Source: Acidimicrobiaceae bacterium (GTDB taxonomy: Bacteria; Actinomycetota; Acidimicrobiia; Acidimicrobiales; Aldehydirespiratoraceae). Taken from it: a DNA stretch of 44,610 bases. Position numbers and translations under genes: made by a program. The notes under the pieces were generated by a model that worked only from the letters and a program-made list of their open reading frames with translations, searched no databases and was not told the DNA's origin. Below, piece by piece: positions 1 to 8,318 of the stretch. The first letter of the stretch is position 1; every line of letters begins with the position of its first letter. Location: contig VYBO01000037.1 of NCBI GenBank assembly GCA_009844405.1, positions 1-44,610 of the forward strand, given 5' to 3'.

Positions 1-2
1 GG

Positions 3-140
3 TATGACCACCCTGCGACGCGATTGGCCGCCGATCAATCCGCGCTCGCTCATATGTCATGGGATCAGTGCGGTGCCGGGATGGCCAGTCTCGCCGTCGT
101 CGCTGTCGGCATCGGCGGCGCAAAGGAGGATGCCGGATGA
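3..140 (+). CDS. 3' end of an unidentified gene (partial)
   Basis: An open frame enters from the left edge and ends at a TGA (138-140) that overlaps the ATG of the next gene as ATGA, the usual layout of translationally coupled operon genes. The 45 visible residues end in a hydrophobic stretch followed by a short polar tail (MASLAVVAVGIGGAKEDAG). No family is recognisable from this fragment. The alternative frames here are Arg-rich or interrupted, so this frame is the best choice. If real, it is the upstream member of the aldehyde dehydrogenase/SDR operon. Confidence 0.45.
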   Translation, partial: YDHPATRLAADQSALAHMSWDQCGAGMASLAVVAVGIGGAKEDAG

Positions 141-1636
141 CTGATCGCTTGAGTCGCGGGTTGCTGATCGGCGGCGAGGAGGCAGATGCGGCCGACGGGG
201 GGACCCTCGACATTGTCAATCCCGCCAACGGCGAACTCATCGGGACCTCGGCAGCCGCCGGCGCCGCCGATGTGGACCGGGTCGTGGCTGCGGCCAAGGA
301 GTCCTTTGAGCGCGGCCAGTGGCGGCACATGCCGATCGCAGAGCGGGCCGCGGTGCTGCACCGTCTCGCCGACGCCATCGACGGCGACCTCGACGACCTG
401 TTCCGCCTGGAGACCCTCAACAACGGGCGGCCGATCGCCGAGACCCGGGCCCAGGTCTCGAGGCTGTCGGGCTGGTACCGCTACAACGCCTCGCTGCTGG
501 TGGCCGACCGCACGTCGGTCGCGCCCATGCCGGGCCCCTACCACGCCTACACCAGCCGCTTCCCGATCGGCGCCGTCGGCATCCTCAGCTCGTTCAACCA
601 CCCGCTGATGATCACCTCCAAGAGCCTCGCCCCCGCGCTGGCCACCGGGAACTCGGTGGTCGTGAAGCCGTCGGAGCTGACCCCGTTCACGCCGCTGCGC
701 CTGGCCGACCTGGCCGCCGACGCCGGGGTGCCACCGGGCGTGCTGAACGTGGTCACCGGGATCGGCTCGGTGGCCGGCGCCCGCCTGGCCGAGCATCCCG
801 ACGTGGGCAAGGTGGTGTTCACGGGAGGCACCGAGGCGGGCCGTTCGGTGTCGGCTGCGGCCTCCAGTCGCTTCGCCAAAGTCACCGTCGAACTGGGCGG
901 CAAGACGCCCGTGCTGGTGTTCGCCGACCAGCCGGTGGCCGTGTCCGCCCCCGGGGTGGCCTTCGGCGGGTTCATCGCCGCGGGCCAGACCTGCATCTGC
1001 GGCAGCCGGGTGCTGGTGGAGGCCTCCATCCACGACGAGTTCGTCGAGGCGCTCGCATCCATAGCCCGCTCGATCCGGATCGGGGACCCGGCCGAGGAGG
1101 CCACCCAGCTCGGCCCGGTCATCAGCGAGAAGGCTCGGCAGCGTGTGCTCGGCTGCATCGCGGGAGCGGTCAGCGACGGTGCGAAGATCGTGTGCGGTGG
1201 GGGAGTGCCGGCCGATCCCGCCCTGAGCAGCGGCTTCTACGTTGAGCCGACCGTGCTCACCGGGGTGACCAACGACATGGCCTGCGCCCGGGACGAGATC
1301 TTCGGGCCGGTGGTGGTGGTGATCCCGTTCCGGGACGAGGCCGAGGCGCTGGCTATGGCCAACGACTCGGTGTACGGGCTCGGATCGTCGGTGTGGACCT
1401 CCGACGTGGCCCGGGCCCACCGGGTGGCCGACGGTCTGGAGCACGGGATCGTCTGGGTCAACGACCACCACCGCCTCGACCCGTCGCTGCCGTGGGGAGG
1501 GGTACGCGACAGCGGAACCGGCCGCGAGGGAGGCTGGGAGTCGTTCCACGAGTTCACCCACGTCCGCTCGGTGACGGTGCGCACCGCGCCCGACCCCGTC
1601 GACTGGTACCGGGGCGACAACACCCGGCTCAACTGA
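137..1636 (+). CDS. NAD(P)-dependent aldehyde dehydrogenase
   Basis: This 499-residue protein has the normal aldehyde dehydrogenase superfamily length and oxidises an aldehyde to the acid in the cytoplasm. The oxyanion/cofactor Asn region is SSFNHPLMI (Asn154, replacing the usual PWNFP), the FTGGTEAG cofactor loop is near 228-235, the general base Glu is in VELGGK (Glu252), and the nucleophile is Cys286 in GQTCICGSR. ATG at 137 was chosen because AAAGGAGG lies 7 nt upstream; an in-frame ATG at 59 would add an implausible Arg-rich leader. The stop lies 13 nt before the SDR gene, so the two are probably co-transcribed. The aldehyde substrate is unknown; the SSFNH variant resembles enzymes acting on betaine- or hydroxymuconic-semialdehyde-type substrates only loosely. 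Confidence 0.93.
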   Translation: MTDRLSRGLLIGGEEADAADGGTLDIVNPANGELIGTSAAAGAADVDRVVAAAKESFERGQWRHMPIAERAAVLHRLADAIDGDLDDLFRLETLNNGRPIAETRAQVSRLSGWYRYNASLLVADRTSVAPMPGPYHAYTSRFPIGAVGILSSFNHPLMITSKSLAPALATGNSVVVKPSELTPFTPLRLADLAADAGVPPGVLNVVTGIGSVAGARLAEHPDVGKVVFTGGTEAGRSVSAAASSRFAKVTVELGGKTPVLVFADQPVAVSAPGVAFGGFIAAGQTCICGSRVLVEASIHDEFVEALASIARSIRIGDPAEEATQLGPVISEKARQRVLGCIAGAVSDGAKIVCGGGVPADPALSSGFYVEPTVLTGVTNDMACARDEIFGPVVVVIPFRDEAEALAMANDSVYGLGSSVWTSDVARAHRVADGLEHGIVWVNDHHRLDPSLPWGGVRDSGTGREGGWESFHEFTHVRSVTVRTAPDPVDWYRGDNTRLN

Positions 1637-1649
1637 GCGGCCCGAACCG

Positions 1650-2402
1650 GTGAGCAACGTCGCCTGGGACTTCTCGGGACGGGTTGTGGCCGTCACCGGC
1701 TCGGCGTCGGGCATGGGGGCGGATGCGGTGAGGGCCTTCGCTGCGGCCGGCGCCGAGGTGTACGGGCTCGACATCGACGAGGAGCGGGGCTCAGAGGTCG
1801 CAGCCGGCGCCGGGGCCCGCTTCCTGCGCTGCGACGTCACCGATGCCGCGGCGGTGGAGGCCGCCTTCGACCGGATCGAGCAGGACGCAGGCCGACTCGA
1901 CGTCCTGATCAACAACGCGGGCGGGTTCTGGCATCAGCACACCACCGAGTCGCTGCCCACCAGCGAGTGGGACGCGGTCGTCGACCTGAACCTCAAGGGA
2001 GTGTTCCTGTGCACCCGGCGGGCCATGCCCCTGCTGCGCCGGTCACCGGCGGGCCGCATCATCACGCTGTCCTCGCTGGCGGGCCAGACCGCGGTCTACC
2101 GGTCCTCCCCCGCCTACGCCGCCGCCAAGGCCGGGGTGCTGGCCCTCAGCCGGGTGTTCGCCTACGAGCTGGCTCCCGACGGCGTCACGTCCAACGCGAT
2201 CGCGCCGAGCGCGGTGATGACCGACCGGATCCGCGAGGTCCGGGGCCCCGACGAGCGGGCCCGCACCGAGGCCTCCATCCCGCTCGGCCGCTACGGCACG
2301 ACCGGCGAGATAGCCAACTGGATGATGTTCCTGGCCTCCGACGAGGCCGCCTACATGACCGGCCAGACGGTCACCGTGAACGGCGGCCGCTTCATGGCCT
2401 GA
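1650..2402 (+). CDS. SDR-family NAD(P)-dependent oxidoreductase
   Basis: A classical 250-residue short-chain dehydrogenase/reductase, the standard length for the family. It shows the Rossmann glycine motif TGSASGMG (16-23), the stabilising NNAG (88-91), the catalytic Ser in the LSSLAG segment (141-142), and YAAAK with Tyr156 and Lys160. The C-terminus ends with the typical MTGQTVTVNGG segment. Asp at 41 after the second strand (LDID) suggests NAD preference. It starts with GTG 13 nt after the aldehyde dehydrogenase stop and ends 16 nt before a convergent gene. Together with the dehydrogenase upstream it could turn an alcohol or keto group over in successive oxidation steps; the substrate is not identifiable. 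Confidence 0.92.
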   Translation: MSNVAWDFSGRVVAVTGSASGMGADAVRAFAAAGAEVYGLDIDEERGSEVAAGAGARFLRCDVTDAAAVEAAFDRIEQDAGRLDVLINNAGGFWHQHTTESLPTSEWDAVVDLNLKGVFLCTRRAMPLLRRSPAGRIITLSSLAGQTAVYRSSPAYAAAKAGVLALSRVFAYELAPDGVTSNAIAPSAVMTDRIREVRGPDERARTEASIPLGRYGTTGEIANWMMFLASDEAAYMTGQTVTVNGGRFMA

Positions 2403-2418
2403 CCCGCTTCCTACTGGC

Positions 2419-3906
2419 CTAACTGCCGGCTCCGTCCAGGCCGCCCATGGCCAGGTACTTGGTCTCCAGGAACTCATCGAGGCCCTCGCGGGCGCCCTCG
2501 CGGCCGATGCCGGACTCCTTGACCCCGCCGAACGGGGCCAGCTCGGTCATCAGCAGGCCGGAGTTGACGGCCACCATGCCGTACTCGAGGGCCTCGCCCA
2601 CCTGCCAGGCCCGGGCCAGGTCTCGGGTGAAGAAGTAGGCGGCCAGACCGTAGGGGGTGTCGTTGGCCGCGGCCACCGCCTCGTCGTCGGTGTCGAACCG
2701 CAGGATCGACGCCACCGGGCCGAACACCTCCTCGGCCGCGATGTCCATGTCGCCGGTCACGCCGGTCAGGACCGTGGTCTCGTAGAAGGTGCCGCCGAGC
2801 GCATGGGCCGCGGCCCCTAGGCGTGCCGTGGCGCCGCCGGTCACCGCCGCGTCCACCAGACGCTGCACCTTGGCCAGCGCCTCGCCGTTGATCAGCGGGC
2901 CGATGTCGGTGCCGATGTCGGCGCCCCGCCCGACGACCAGGGCGGACGCGGCCGCGCAGAAGCGATCCACGAACTCGTCGTAGACGCCGGCCTGGACCAG
3001 GATCCGGTTGGCGCAGATGCAGGTCTGCCCGCCGTTGCGGAACTTGGAGACGATGGCGTGGGCCACCGCCGCTTCCAAGTCGGCGTCGTCGAAGACGATC
3101 AGCGGGGCGTTCCCCCCGAGCTCGAGAGCGACCTTCTTGACGGTCCCGGCAGCCTGGCCCATCAGCAGCTTGCCGACCTCGGTGCTGCCCGTGAACGAGA
3201 TCTTCTTCACTGCCGGGTTGGTGGTCAGCTCGGCGCCGACCGGAGCGGGATCCGAGGCGGTCACCACGTTGAACACCCCGGCGGGCACCCCGGCCCGTCC
3301 GGCCAGCTCGGCGAGGGCGAGCGCCGCCAGCGGCGTATCCTCGGCCGGCTTGGCCACCACCGTGCAGCCCGCGGCCAGCGCGGGAGCGGCCTTGCGGGCG
3401 ATGGTGGCGAAGGGGAAGTTCCACGGTGTGATGGCGGCCACCACCCCGACCGGCTGCTTGATCACCACCAGGCGCATGGCCGGGTCGTGGGTCGGGATGG
3501 TCTCGCCGTAGGCCCGCTTGGCCTCCTCGGCGAACCATTCCACGTAGGCGGCCCCGGCCAGGATCTCGCCCCGCCCTTCGGCCAGCGGCTTTCCCATCTC
3601 GGCGGTGACGATGGCTCCCAGATCGGCTGAGTTGTCGACCATCAGCTCGTACCAGCGCCGCAGGAGGGCGGACCGCTGCTTGGCGGTGAGCGCCCTCCAC
3701 GCCGGGAGGGCCGCGGCGGCCGCGGCGACGGCCCGAGCGGTCTCGCCCGCTCCCATGTCGGCCACCTCGGCGATGGTCTCGCCGCTCGCCGGGTCGACCA
3801 CGTCGAAGCGGGTCCCGCCGGCGGGCGCGGTCCAATGGCCGTCGATGTAGCCGTCGGCGCGGAGCAGGGCCGGGTCGGCCAGTCCCAAGCGGCTCGGGTC
3901 GTTCAC
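2419..3906 (-). CDS. Aldehyde dehydrogenase, succinate-semialdehyde dehydrogenase-like
   Basis: A 495-residue NAD(P)-dependent aldehyde dehydrogenase resembling succinate/glutarate-semialdehyde dehydrogenases (GabD type). Visible motifs are TPWNFPF (160-166), FTGSTEVGK (238-246), the general base in LELGGNAP (Glu262), and the nucleophile Cys296 in GGQTCICANR. The C-terminal GGVKESGIGREG segment is typical of the GabD group. The GTG start overlaps the TGA of the upstream dehydrogenase (GTGA, 3903-3906), so translation is coupled and the longer frame upstream is not used. It is the last gene of the enolase/hydroxyisobutyrate dehydrogenase operon, where it could oxidise the semialdehyde made by its neighbour. 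Assignment to succinate semialdehyde is by resemblance only. Confidence 0.93.
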   Translation of the reverse strand: MNDPSRLGLADPALLRADGYIDGHWTAPAGGTRFDVVDPASGETIAEVADMGAGETARAVAAAAAALPAWRALTAKQRSALLRRWYELMVDNSADLGAIVTAEMGKPLAEGRGEILAGAAYVEWFAEEAKRAYGETIPTHDPAMRLVVIKQPVGVVAAITPWNFPFATIARKAAPALAAGCTVVAKPAEDTPLAALALAELAGRAGVPAGVFNVVTASDPAPVGAELTTNPAVKKISFTGSTEVGKLLMGQAAGTVKKVALELGGNAPLIVFDDADLEAAVAHAIVSKFRNGGQTCICANRILVQAGVYDEFVDRFCAAASALVVGRGADIGTDIGPLINGEALAKVQRLVDAAVTGGATARLGAAAHALGGTFYETTVLTGVTGDMDIAAEEVFGPVASILRFDTDDEAVAAANDTPYGLAAYFFTRDLARAWQVGEALEYGMVAVNSGLLMTELAPFGGVKESGIGREGAREGLDEFLETKYLAMGGLDGAGS

Positions 3907-4760
3907 GGCCCCGCCATGTATCCCTCGACCGTGGCTATCAGCGCACCCAGGTCCTGGTCGCCGCGGCCCGAGGCTGCGGTCTCGTCGAGGATGGCCCGGG
4001 CGGCCTCGGCGAGTCGTGCCCCACCGAGAGCCTCGGAGGCCAGGCGCAGATCCTTGCGCATCAGGTCGACGGTGAACATGGGGGTGAAGTCGCGGGCGGC
4101 CATGGGCTCGGCCTTGTAGTCGAGCTGGCGGGGCGCGGCGCCGGCGCGGAGCAGCTCGATGCCCTGGGCCACATCGAGTCCCGTCTGCTCCATGGCCACC
4201 ACCGCCTCCGCTATGGCGCCCAGGTAGGCGGTTAGCAGCCGGTTGCTGATGAGCTTGAGCAGCAGGCCGGACCCGTTGTCGCCGACCCGCTCGACCCGGC
4301 CCGAGAATGCCTCCAACACGCCCCGGGCCACCTCCAGCGCTCGGGCCGGACCACCGACCATCACTGTCAACGTTCCGGCCTCGGCATGGATGGACGTGCC
4401 GCTGACCGGCGCGTCGAGAAAGTCGATGGAACGTCGCCGCGCCTCGACGGCCACGCGGCGGCTGGTCGCCACCGACACCGTCGACAGGTCCGCGGCCACC
4501 GCGGGCGCCTCGAGCATGTCGAGCAGCCCACCGGCCGAGCAGTACACCTCCTCCACATCGCCGCTGTCGGGCAGCGACGAGCACACCAACTCGCACCCGG
4601 ACAGCTCGTGGAGATCCCCGACGGTGGGCAGCCCTGCGGCGGCGGCCCATCGCAGAGCTTCCGTCGAGGCGTCGAATCCGCTCACGTCGTGCCCGGCGTC
4701 CGCCACCCGGCGGGCCATGGGCAGGCCCATCCGGCCCAGACCCACGAACCCGACTCTCAT
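3903..4760 (-). CDS. NAD-binding 3-hydroxyisobutyrate dehydrogenase-like protein
   Basis: A 285-residue beta-hydroxyacid dehydrogenase, full length for the family (3-hydroxyisobutyrate, tartronate-semialdehyde or GarR-type enzymes). It has the N-terminal dinucleotide motif GFVGLGRMG (4-12), the substrate-binding DAPVSGTSIHAEAGTLTVMV segment starting at 116, and the catalytic Lys169 with Asn173 in LLLKLISNRL. ATG 4760 is preferred over an in-frame start 30 nt upstream because the family begins directly at the Rossmann strand. It starts 10 nt after the enolase-like gene and overlaps the next dehydrogenase by 4 nt. The expected product is a semialdehyde, a natural substrate for the downstream aldehyde dehydrogenase. 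Exact substrate unknown. Confidence 0.92.
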   Translation of the reverse strand: MRVGFVGLGRMGLPMARRVADAGHDVSGFDASTEALRWAAAAGLPTVGDLHELSGCELVCSSLPDSGDVEEVYCSAGGLLDMLEAPAVAADLSTVSVATSRRVAVEARRRSIDFLDAPVSGTSIHAEAGTLTVMVGGPARALEVARGVLEAFSGRVERVGDNGSGLLLKLISNRLLTAYLGAIAEAVVAMEQTGLDVAQGIELLRAGAAPRQLDYKAEPMAARDFTPMFTVDLMRKDLRLASEALGGARLAEAARAILDETAASGRGDQDLGALIATVEGYMAGP

Positions 4761-4770
4761 GGCGCGGCCC

Positions 4771-5844
4771 TCACACCTGGTCGACCTCAATGCCGAGACC
4801 GGGCCCGGAGGGGACCCGGTATTCGCCGTTGACGGCGACCAGCGGCGCCGAGGCCACGTCGGAGCTCGCCCCCTGGTTGCCGGGGCTGCATCCGAAGCCC
4901 AGGTTCCGCAGTGCCGCCGCGCAGTGGACGTTGGCCGCGGCGGCCACGCTCGACTCGGCGACCTTGCCGGCGAGGTTCACCTCCAGTCCCAGCGACTCGC
5001 ACAACGTGGCGCCCCTCATCACGCCGGTGATGCCGCCCAGCTTGATCAGCTTGAGGCTCACCCCTGCCACGCCGGTGCGCCCGAAGCCGAGGATGTCGTT
5101 GTGGGAGTGGATGCTCTCGTCGGCGCAGATCGGGACAGGCGAGGCCCGGGCCACCCTCACCATCGCGGCGTGGTCGCCCTGGGCAACGGGCTGCTCGATG
5201 AAGCCGACGTCGAGGCTGTCGAGTGCTCGCAGGAACCGGACCGCCTCGGGCTCGGACCAGCCCTGGTTGGCGTCGCCGCTGAGCACGCAGTCCGCGGGCA
5301 GGGCCTCGCGGACCCGCCGCATCGTCTCGAGTTCGGCGTCGACGGGCGCAAGGCCGAGCTTCAACTTGAACCATCGGAACCCGGAGTCGTGCTTGGCCCG
5401 GGCCGTGGCAACGTCCGCGTCGGGGTCGCCGCTGCCGAAGATGGTGAGGGCGGGGACCGATCCCCTGACGCGGCCCCCGAGCAGCTCCACGACGGGAACC
5501 CCGAGGTGCTTGCCGGCAAGGTCGTGGAGGGCCATGTCGATCGCGCCGATGGCGGTGTCGTTCGACTGGATCATCTGACGCATGGCCCACCACAGGGCGG
5601 TGCGGCGGAGCGGGTCTTCTCCCACCAGGCGGGGGCCGAGGAAGTCGATGGCGGACGCGATGGCCCCCTGGGTGTCGCCGGTCAGGTTGACGGCCTCCAC
5701 GCCCTCGCCCCATCCGACGAGGCCGTTGTCGGCGGTGATCTTTGCCAGCACGTTGTGGGAGCGCTCCACGGTGATCTGGGCCATTACCACCGGCTTGGCC
5801 AACCCAACGGTGATGGGTACCGCCTCCACGCTGACGATCCGCAT
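4771..5844 (-). CDS. Enolase-superfamily enzyme (mandelate racemase/muconate lactonizing type)
   Basis: A 357-residue member of the muconate-lactonizing-enzyme subgroup, which forms an enolate from a carboxylic acid with Mg2+ in a TIM barrel. The KxK acid/base pair is Lys160/Lys162 (FKLKLG), the metal ligands are Asp191 (SGDANQG), Glu217 (IEQP) and Asp242 (ADES), and the opposing lysine is in SLKLIKLGG (Lys265/Lys268). The subgroup includes cycloisomerases, dipeptide epimerases and acylamino-acid racemases, so the reaction is not decided. ATG 5844 has a GAGGAGG ribosome site 7 nt upstream. It heads a minus-strand operon with the two dehydrogenases and shares its upstream region, containing an ATATATGAT element, with the divergent FAH-family gene. 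Confidence 0.9.
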   Translation of the reverse strand: MRIVSVEAVPITVGLAKPVVMAQITVERSHNVLAKITADNGLVGWGEGVEAVNLTGDTQGAIASAIDFLGPRLVGEDPLRRTALWWAMRQMIQSNDTAIGAIDMALHDLAGKHLGVPVVELLGGRVRGSVPALTIFGSGDPDADVATARAKHDSGFRWFKLKLGLAPVDAELETMRRVREALPADCVLSGDANQGWSEPEAVRFLRALDSLDVGFIEQPVAQGDHAAMVRVARASPVPICADESIHSHNDILGFGRTGVAGVSLKLIKLGGITGVMRGATLCESLGLEVNLAGKVAESSVAAAANVHCAAALRNLGFGCSPGNQGASSDVASAPLVAVNGEYRVPSGPGLGIEVDQV

Positions 5845-5929
5845 GCGGGCCTCCTCTCCGCCGGAGTCCGGAGGTGTGCAGCCGGTACTCTCGCCACCCC
5901 GGGAGCGAGCTCCAACCTGATCATCCTGC

Positions 5930-5943
5930 AACATATATGATCA
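5930..5943 (+). promoter_or_regulatory. Operator-like AT-rich element, site A
   Basis: AACATATATGATCA contains the core ATATATGAT (5933-5941) that recurs at four other operon fronts in this window. It lies in the divergent intergenic region, 69 nt before the FAH-family ATG and 85 nt before the enolase-like ATG, in otherwise GC-rich DNA. TATGAT inside it could also serve as a plus-strand -10 hexamer, though no good -35 is visible. Role as a repressor or activator site is inferred. Confidence 0.55.
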
Positions 5944-6012
5944 GCTCCCAGCGGACAGAGTTCGCCGGCCGACTGATTCGGCGACCGGACGAGCGGGAGA
6001 GGTGACGCATCC

Positions 6013-6888
6013 ATGAAGCTGGTGACCTTCGACGACGGGACCGGGCCGCGGGTCGGGGCGCTGGACGCCGGCGGGGCCGTGGTTGACGTGTCCGGAGCGG
6101 CGGGCGTGGGTGGGACCATGCTCGACGTGGTGGAGGCCGGTGAGGCCGGCCTCGACTCGATCCGGGCTGCACTCGGATCGAGCCCGGTGCTGCCGGAGCG
6201 CTCGATCCGGCTGCTGGCGCCGATCATGCCCCGCAACAACGTGATGGCGGTGGGCCGCAACTACCACGACCACGCCAAGGAGTTCTCGGCCAGCGGCTTC
6301 GACGCCTCCGAGAAGAAGATGATTCCCGACCATCCGATCATCTTCACCAAGGCTCTGTCGTCGATTGTGGGACCGAGCGACGCCATCGACGCGTCGATGG
6401 ATCCCAGTGGCACCAGCGACTACGAGGGCGAGCTGGGGGTGGTGATCGGCACCGGCGGGCACCGCATCGCCGCAGCCGGCGCCATGGCCCACGTCTTCGG
6501 CTACACCGTCATCAATGACGTCACGGCCCGGGCTCTCCAGGCCCAGCACGTGCAGTTCTTCATCGGCAAGAGCGCGGCCACGTTCTGCCCCATGGGTCCG
6601 TGCATCGTCACCGCCGACGAGATAGGCGACATCGGCGCCGCCCGCCTGCGCACCACGGTCAACGGCGAGCCCCGCCAGGACGCCCCCATCCGCGACCTGA
6701 TCTTCGACATACCCACCCTCATCGAGGCCATCTCGGCCGCGGTCCTGCTCCAGCCCGGAGACGTGATCGCCACGGGCACGCCGTCGGGGGTGGGCATCGG
6801 ATTCGACCCCCCGGTGTACCTCCAGCCCGACGACGTGGTCGAGGTGTCGATCGACGGCATCGGCGCCCTCACGAACCCCGTCGTGTGA
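6013..6888 (+). CDS. Fumarylacetoacetate hydrolase-family protein
   Basis: A 291-residue FAH-superfamily enzyme of the small type (acylpyruvate hydrolase, oxaloacetate decarboxylase, or 2-hydroxyhepta-2,4-diene-1,7-dioate isomerase-like). These enzymes cleave or isomerise 2-oxo acids using a divalent metal. The metal-site motif DYEGELGVVIG carries Glu138 and Glu140, followed by NDVTAR with Asp169; the GRNYHDHAKE segment (81-90) and the GDVIATGTPSGVG loop are also typical. GAGAGGTG precedes the ATG. It is the first gene after site A and is followed 10 nt later by the CinA-like gene. In aromatic catabolism such enzymes act after ring cleavage, which fits the window, but the substrate is not determined. 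Confidence 0.92.
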   Translation: MKLVTFDDGTGPRVGALDAGGAVVDVSGAAGVGGTMLDVVEAGEAGLDSIRAALGSSPVLPERSIRLLAPIMPRNNVMAVGRNYHDHAKEFSASGFDASEKKMIPDHPIIFTKALSSIVGPSDAIDASMDPSGTSDYEGELGVVIGTGGHRIAAAGAMAHVFGYTVINDVTARALQAQHVQFFIGKSAATFCPMGPCIVTADEIGDIGAARLRTTVNGEPRQDAPIRDLIFDIPTLIEAISAAVLLQPGDVIATGTPSGVGIGFDPPVYLQPDDVVEVSIDGIGALTNPVV

Positions 6889-6898
6889 GACAGGCCCC

Positions 6899-7666
6899 GT
6901 GATCGTCGAGGTGATCTCGGTGGGGACCGAGTTGCTGCTCGGCCAGATCGTGAACTCCAACGCGGCCACCATCGCCCAGCGACTGGCCGCGGCCGGGCTC
7001 GACGCCCACCACCAGACGACCGTGGGGGACAACCTGCAACGCCTGACCGGCGCCATCGCTGATGCCGCGGCCCGAGCCGACGCGGTGGTGCTGACCGGCG
7101 GCATGGGCCCGACCCCCGACGACCTGACTCGCGACGCGCTGTGCGCGCTCGCGGGCGTCGGCCTGGCGCGCGACGCGGCCCAGGAGCAGAGGATCCGCGA
7201 GCGGGTGAACCAGGCGAGGGGCACGGTCACCGCCAGTGCCCTGCGCATGGCCGACTATCCCGAGGGGGCCGACCCGCTTCCCAACTCGGTTGGGGTGGCG
7301 TTGGGCGCGGCCATGGAGCACGACGGGGTCCACCTCTTCGCCCTGCCCGGGGTCCCCGCCGAGATGGTCGCCATGCTCGACGCAGAGGTGATGCCCCGTC
7401 TGCGCGCCCTGGCCGGCGAGCCGGCGGTGCTGCGAAGCCGCCTGCTGCAGACCGTGGGCCTGGGCGAGTCGCAGGTGGCTGAACTCCTCGGCGATCTGAA
7501 CGACTCTGCCAACCCGTCGCTGGCCTACATGCTCACCGACAACCAGACCAGGGTCCGGATATCGGCCAAGGCCGCCACCGATGCGGCCGCCGACGCGCTG
7601 ATCGACGAGATGGAGGCGGCCGTGGTCGCCCGGCTAGGCCCGCACGCTACACCAGGCCCGGAGTAG
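6899..7666 (+). CDS. Short CinA-like protein (MoCF-type nucleotide-processing domain)
   Basis: A 255-residue protein beginning with the CinA/MoeA-MogA-type fold: ISVGTELLLGQIVNSN near residues 6-21, VVLTGGMGPTPDDLT near 64-78, and LPGVPAEM about 60 residues later. Family members of this kind act in pyridine-nucleotide salvage (ADP-ribose pyrophosphatase) or are called competence/damage-inducible protein A. Full CinA is about 415 residues with a C-terminal nicotinamide-mononucleotide deamidase domain; here that domain is absent, so this is the single-domain form. It starts with GTG 10 nt after the FAH-family gene and is probably co-transcribed, which is an odd partner for a catabolic enzyme. 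Confidence 0.85.
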   Translation: MIVEVISVGTELLLGQIVNSNAATIAQRLAAAGLDAHHQTTVGDNLQRLTGAIADAAARADAVVLTGGMGPTPDDLTRDALCALAGVGLARDAAQEQRIRERVNQARGTVTASALRMADYPEGADPLPNSVGVALGAAMEHDGVHLFALPGVPAEMVAMLDAEVMPRLRALAGEPAVLRSRLLQTVGLGESQVAELLGDLNDSANPSLAYMLTDNQTRVRISAKAATDAAADALIDEMEAAVVARLGPHATPGPE

Positions 7667-7870
7667 CAGCCCGGGCTGAAGGGTCAGGGGCCGAGCAGAG
7701 CGGCCGGTACCGCCGTACCCACCGTTGCTGAGGCGTGGCCGGGCCTGGGATCAGGCGCGAGCCGCTCTCCGCCTACTGCGACGCCGACGATGGCGGTGTT
7801 CCCTCAGGCCGACCCCATACCGGCGGGTCTTGCTGTGCCGACGCACGCAACCGTTGTACGGTGGTCACCA

Positions 7871-8311
7871 ATGACCGCAGCGCCTAGCCCTACCACCGGC
7901 GGCGGCTCCGCCTGTGTAGATGACCCTTGCATAACGGAGAACCGGCTGGCCTGCTACGTGCCGGCGCTACGCGACTGTGACGACATGTTTCGGCGCCGGA
8001 TCGTGCTGCACGGTTTCGGCACGGTGTGGCGCGACGCCAACAACACAGAGAGGGCCGTGCTCGCGGCTGAGGAGCCCGAGCGCTTCGATCCCCGCTGGGA
8101 CGCGTTCTTGGCCGCCTACATCGAGCACTTCTGCCGCTGTGACGGTCTCGAAGCACCGGGATGGACCCGCCGGCCGCGGCGGTATCTGCAGCATATGTGG
8201 TGGTCCCCTGGCTACTTCGACTTCGAGCGCGGCCGCGTCATCGTCACCACCCCGCCCGCGTTTTACGCCCACGGCGTCTGGATAGCCGACAGCGACCTGC
8301 TGGTCGTGTGA
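7871..8311 (+). CDS. Hypothetical partner of the DUF6036 nucleotidyltransferase
   Basis: A 146-residue protein of unknown function placed 7 nt before a DUF6036 nucleotidyltransferase gene. It contains a Cys-containing N-terminal part (CVDDPCITENRLACY), a central RFDPRWDAFLAAYIEHF helix and a C-terminal segment with WTRRPRRYLQHMWW and TTPPAFYAHGVWIA. From memory, similar C-termini (Trp/Pro-rich, then a SPxxFxxRGxxI-like end) are common in actinobacterial proteins encoded next to such nucleotidyltransferases; this was not checked by a search. ATG 7871 is preferred to an in-frame ATG at 7790 because the extra residues look non-coding. It might be the antitoxin or toxin half of a two-gene module. 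Confidence 0.6.
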   Translation: MTAAPSPTTGGGSACVDDPCITENRLACYVPALRDCDDMFRRRIVLHGFGTVWRDANNTERAVLAAEEPERFDPRWDAFLAAYIEHFCRCDGLEAPGWTRRPRRYLQHMWWSPGYFDFERGRVIVTTPPAFYAHGVWIADSDLLVV

Positions 8312-8318
8312 GCTTGCG

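Noticed and set aside
65..1915. Long open frame on the minus strand across the first aldehyde dehydrogenase and SDR genes
   Set aside because: Low-complexity, His/Arg/Gly-rich translation typical of the antisense frame of GC-rich genes; the plus-strand genes have clear family motifs.
3907..4650. Upstream in-frame extension of the succinate-semialdehyde dehydrogenase-like gene
   Set aside because: The extension overlaps the hydroxyisobutyrate dehydrogenase gene in another frame and is Arg/Gly-rich; the GTGA overlap gives a natural start at 3906.
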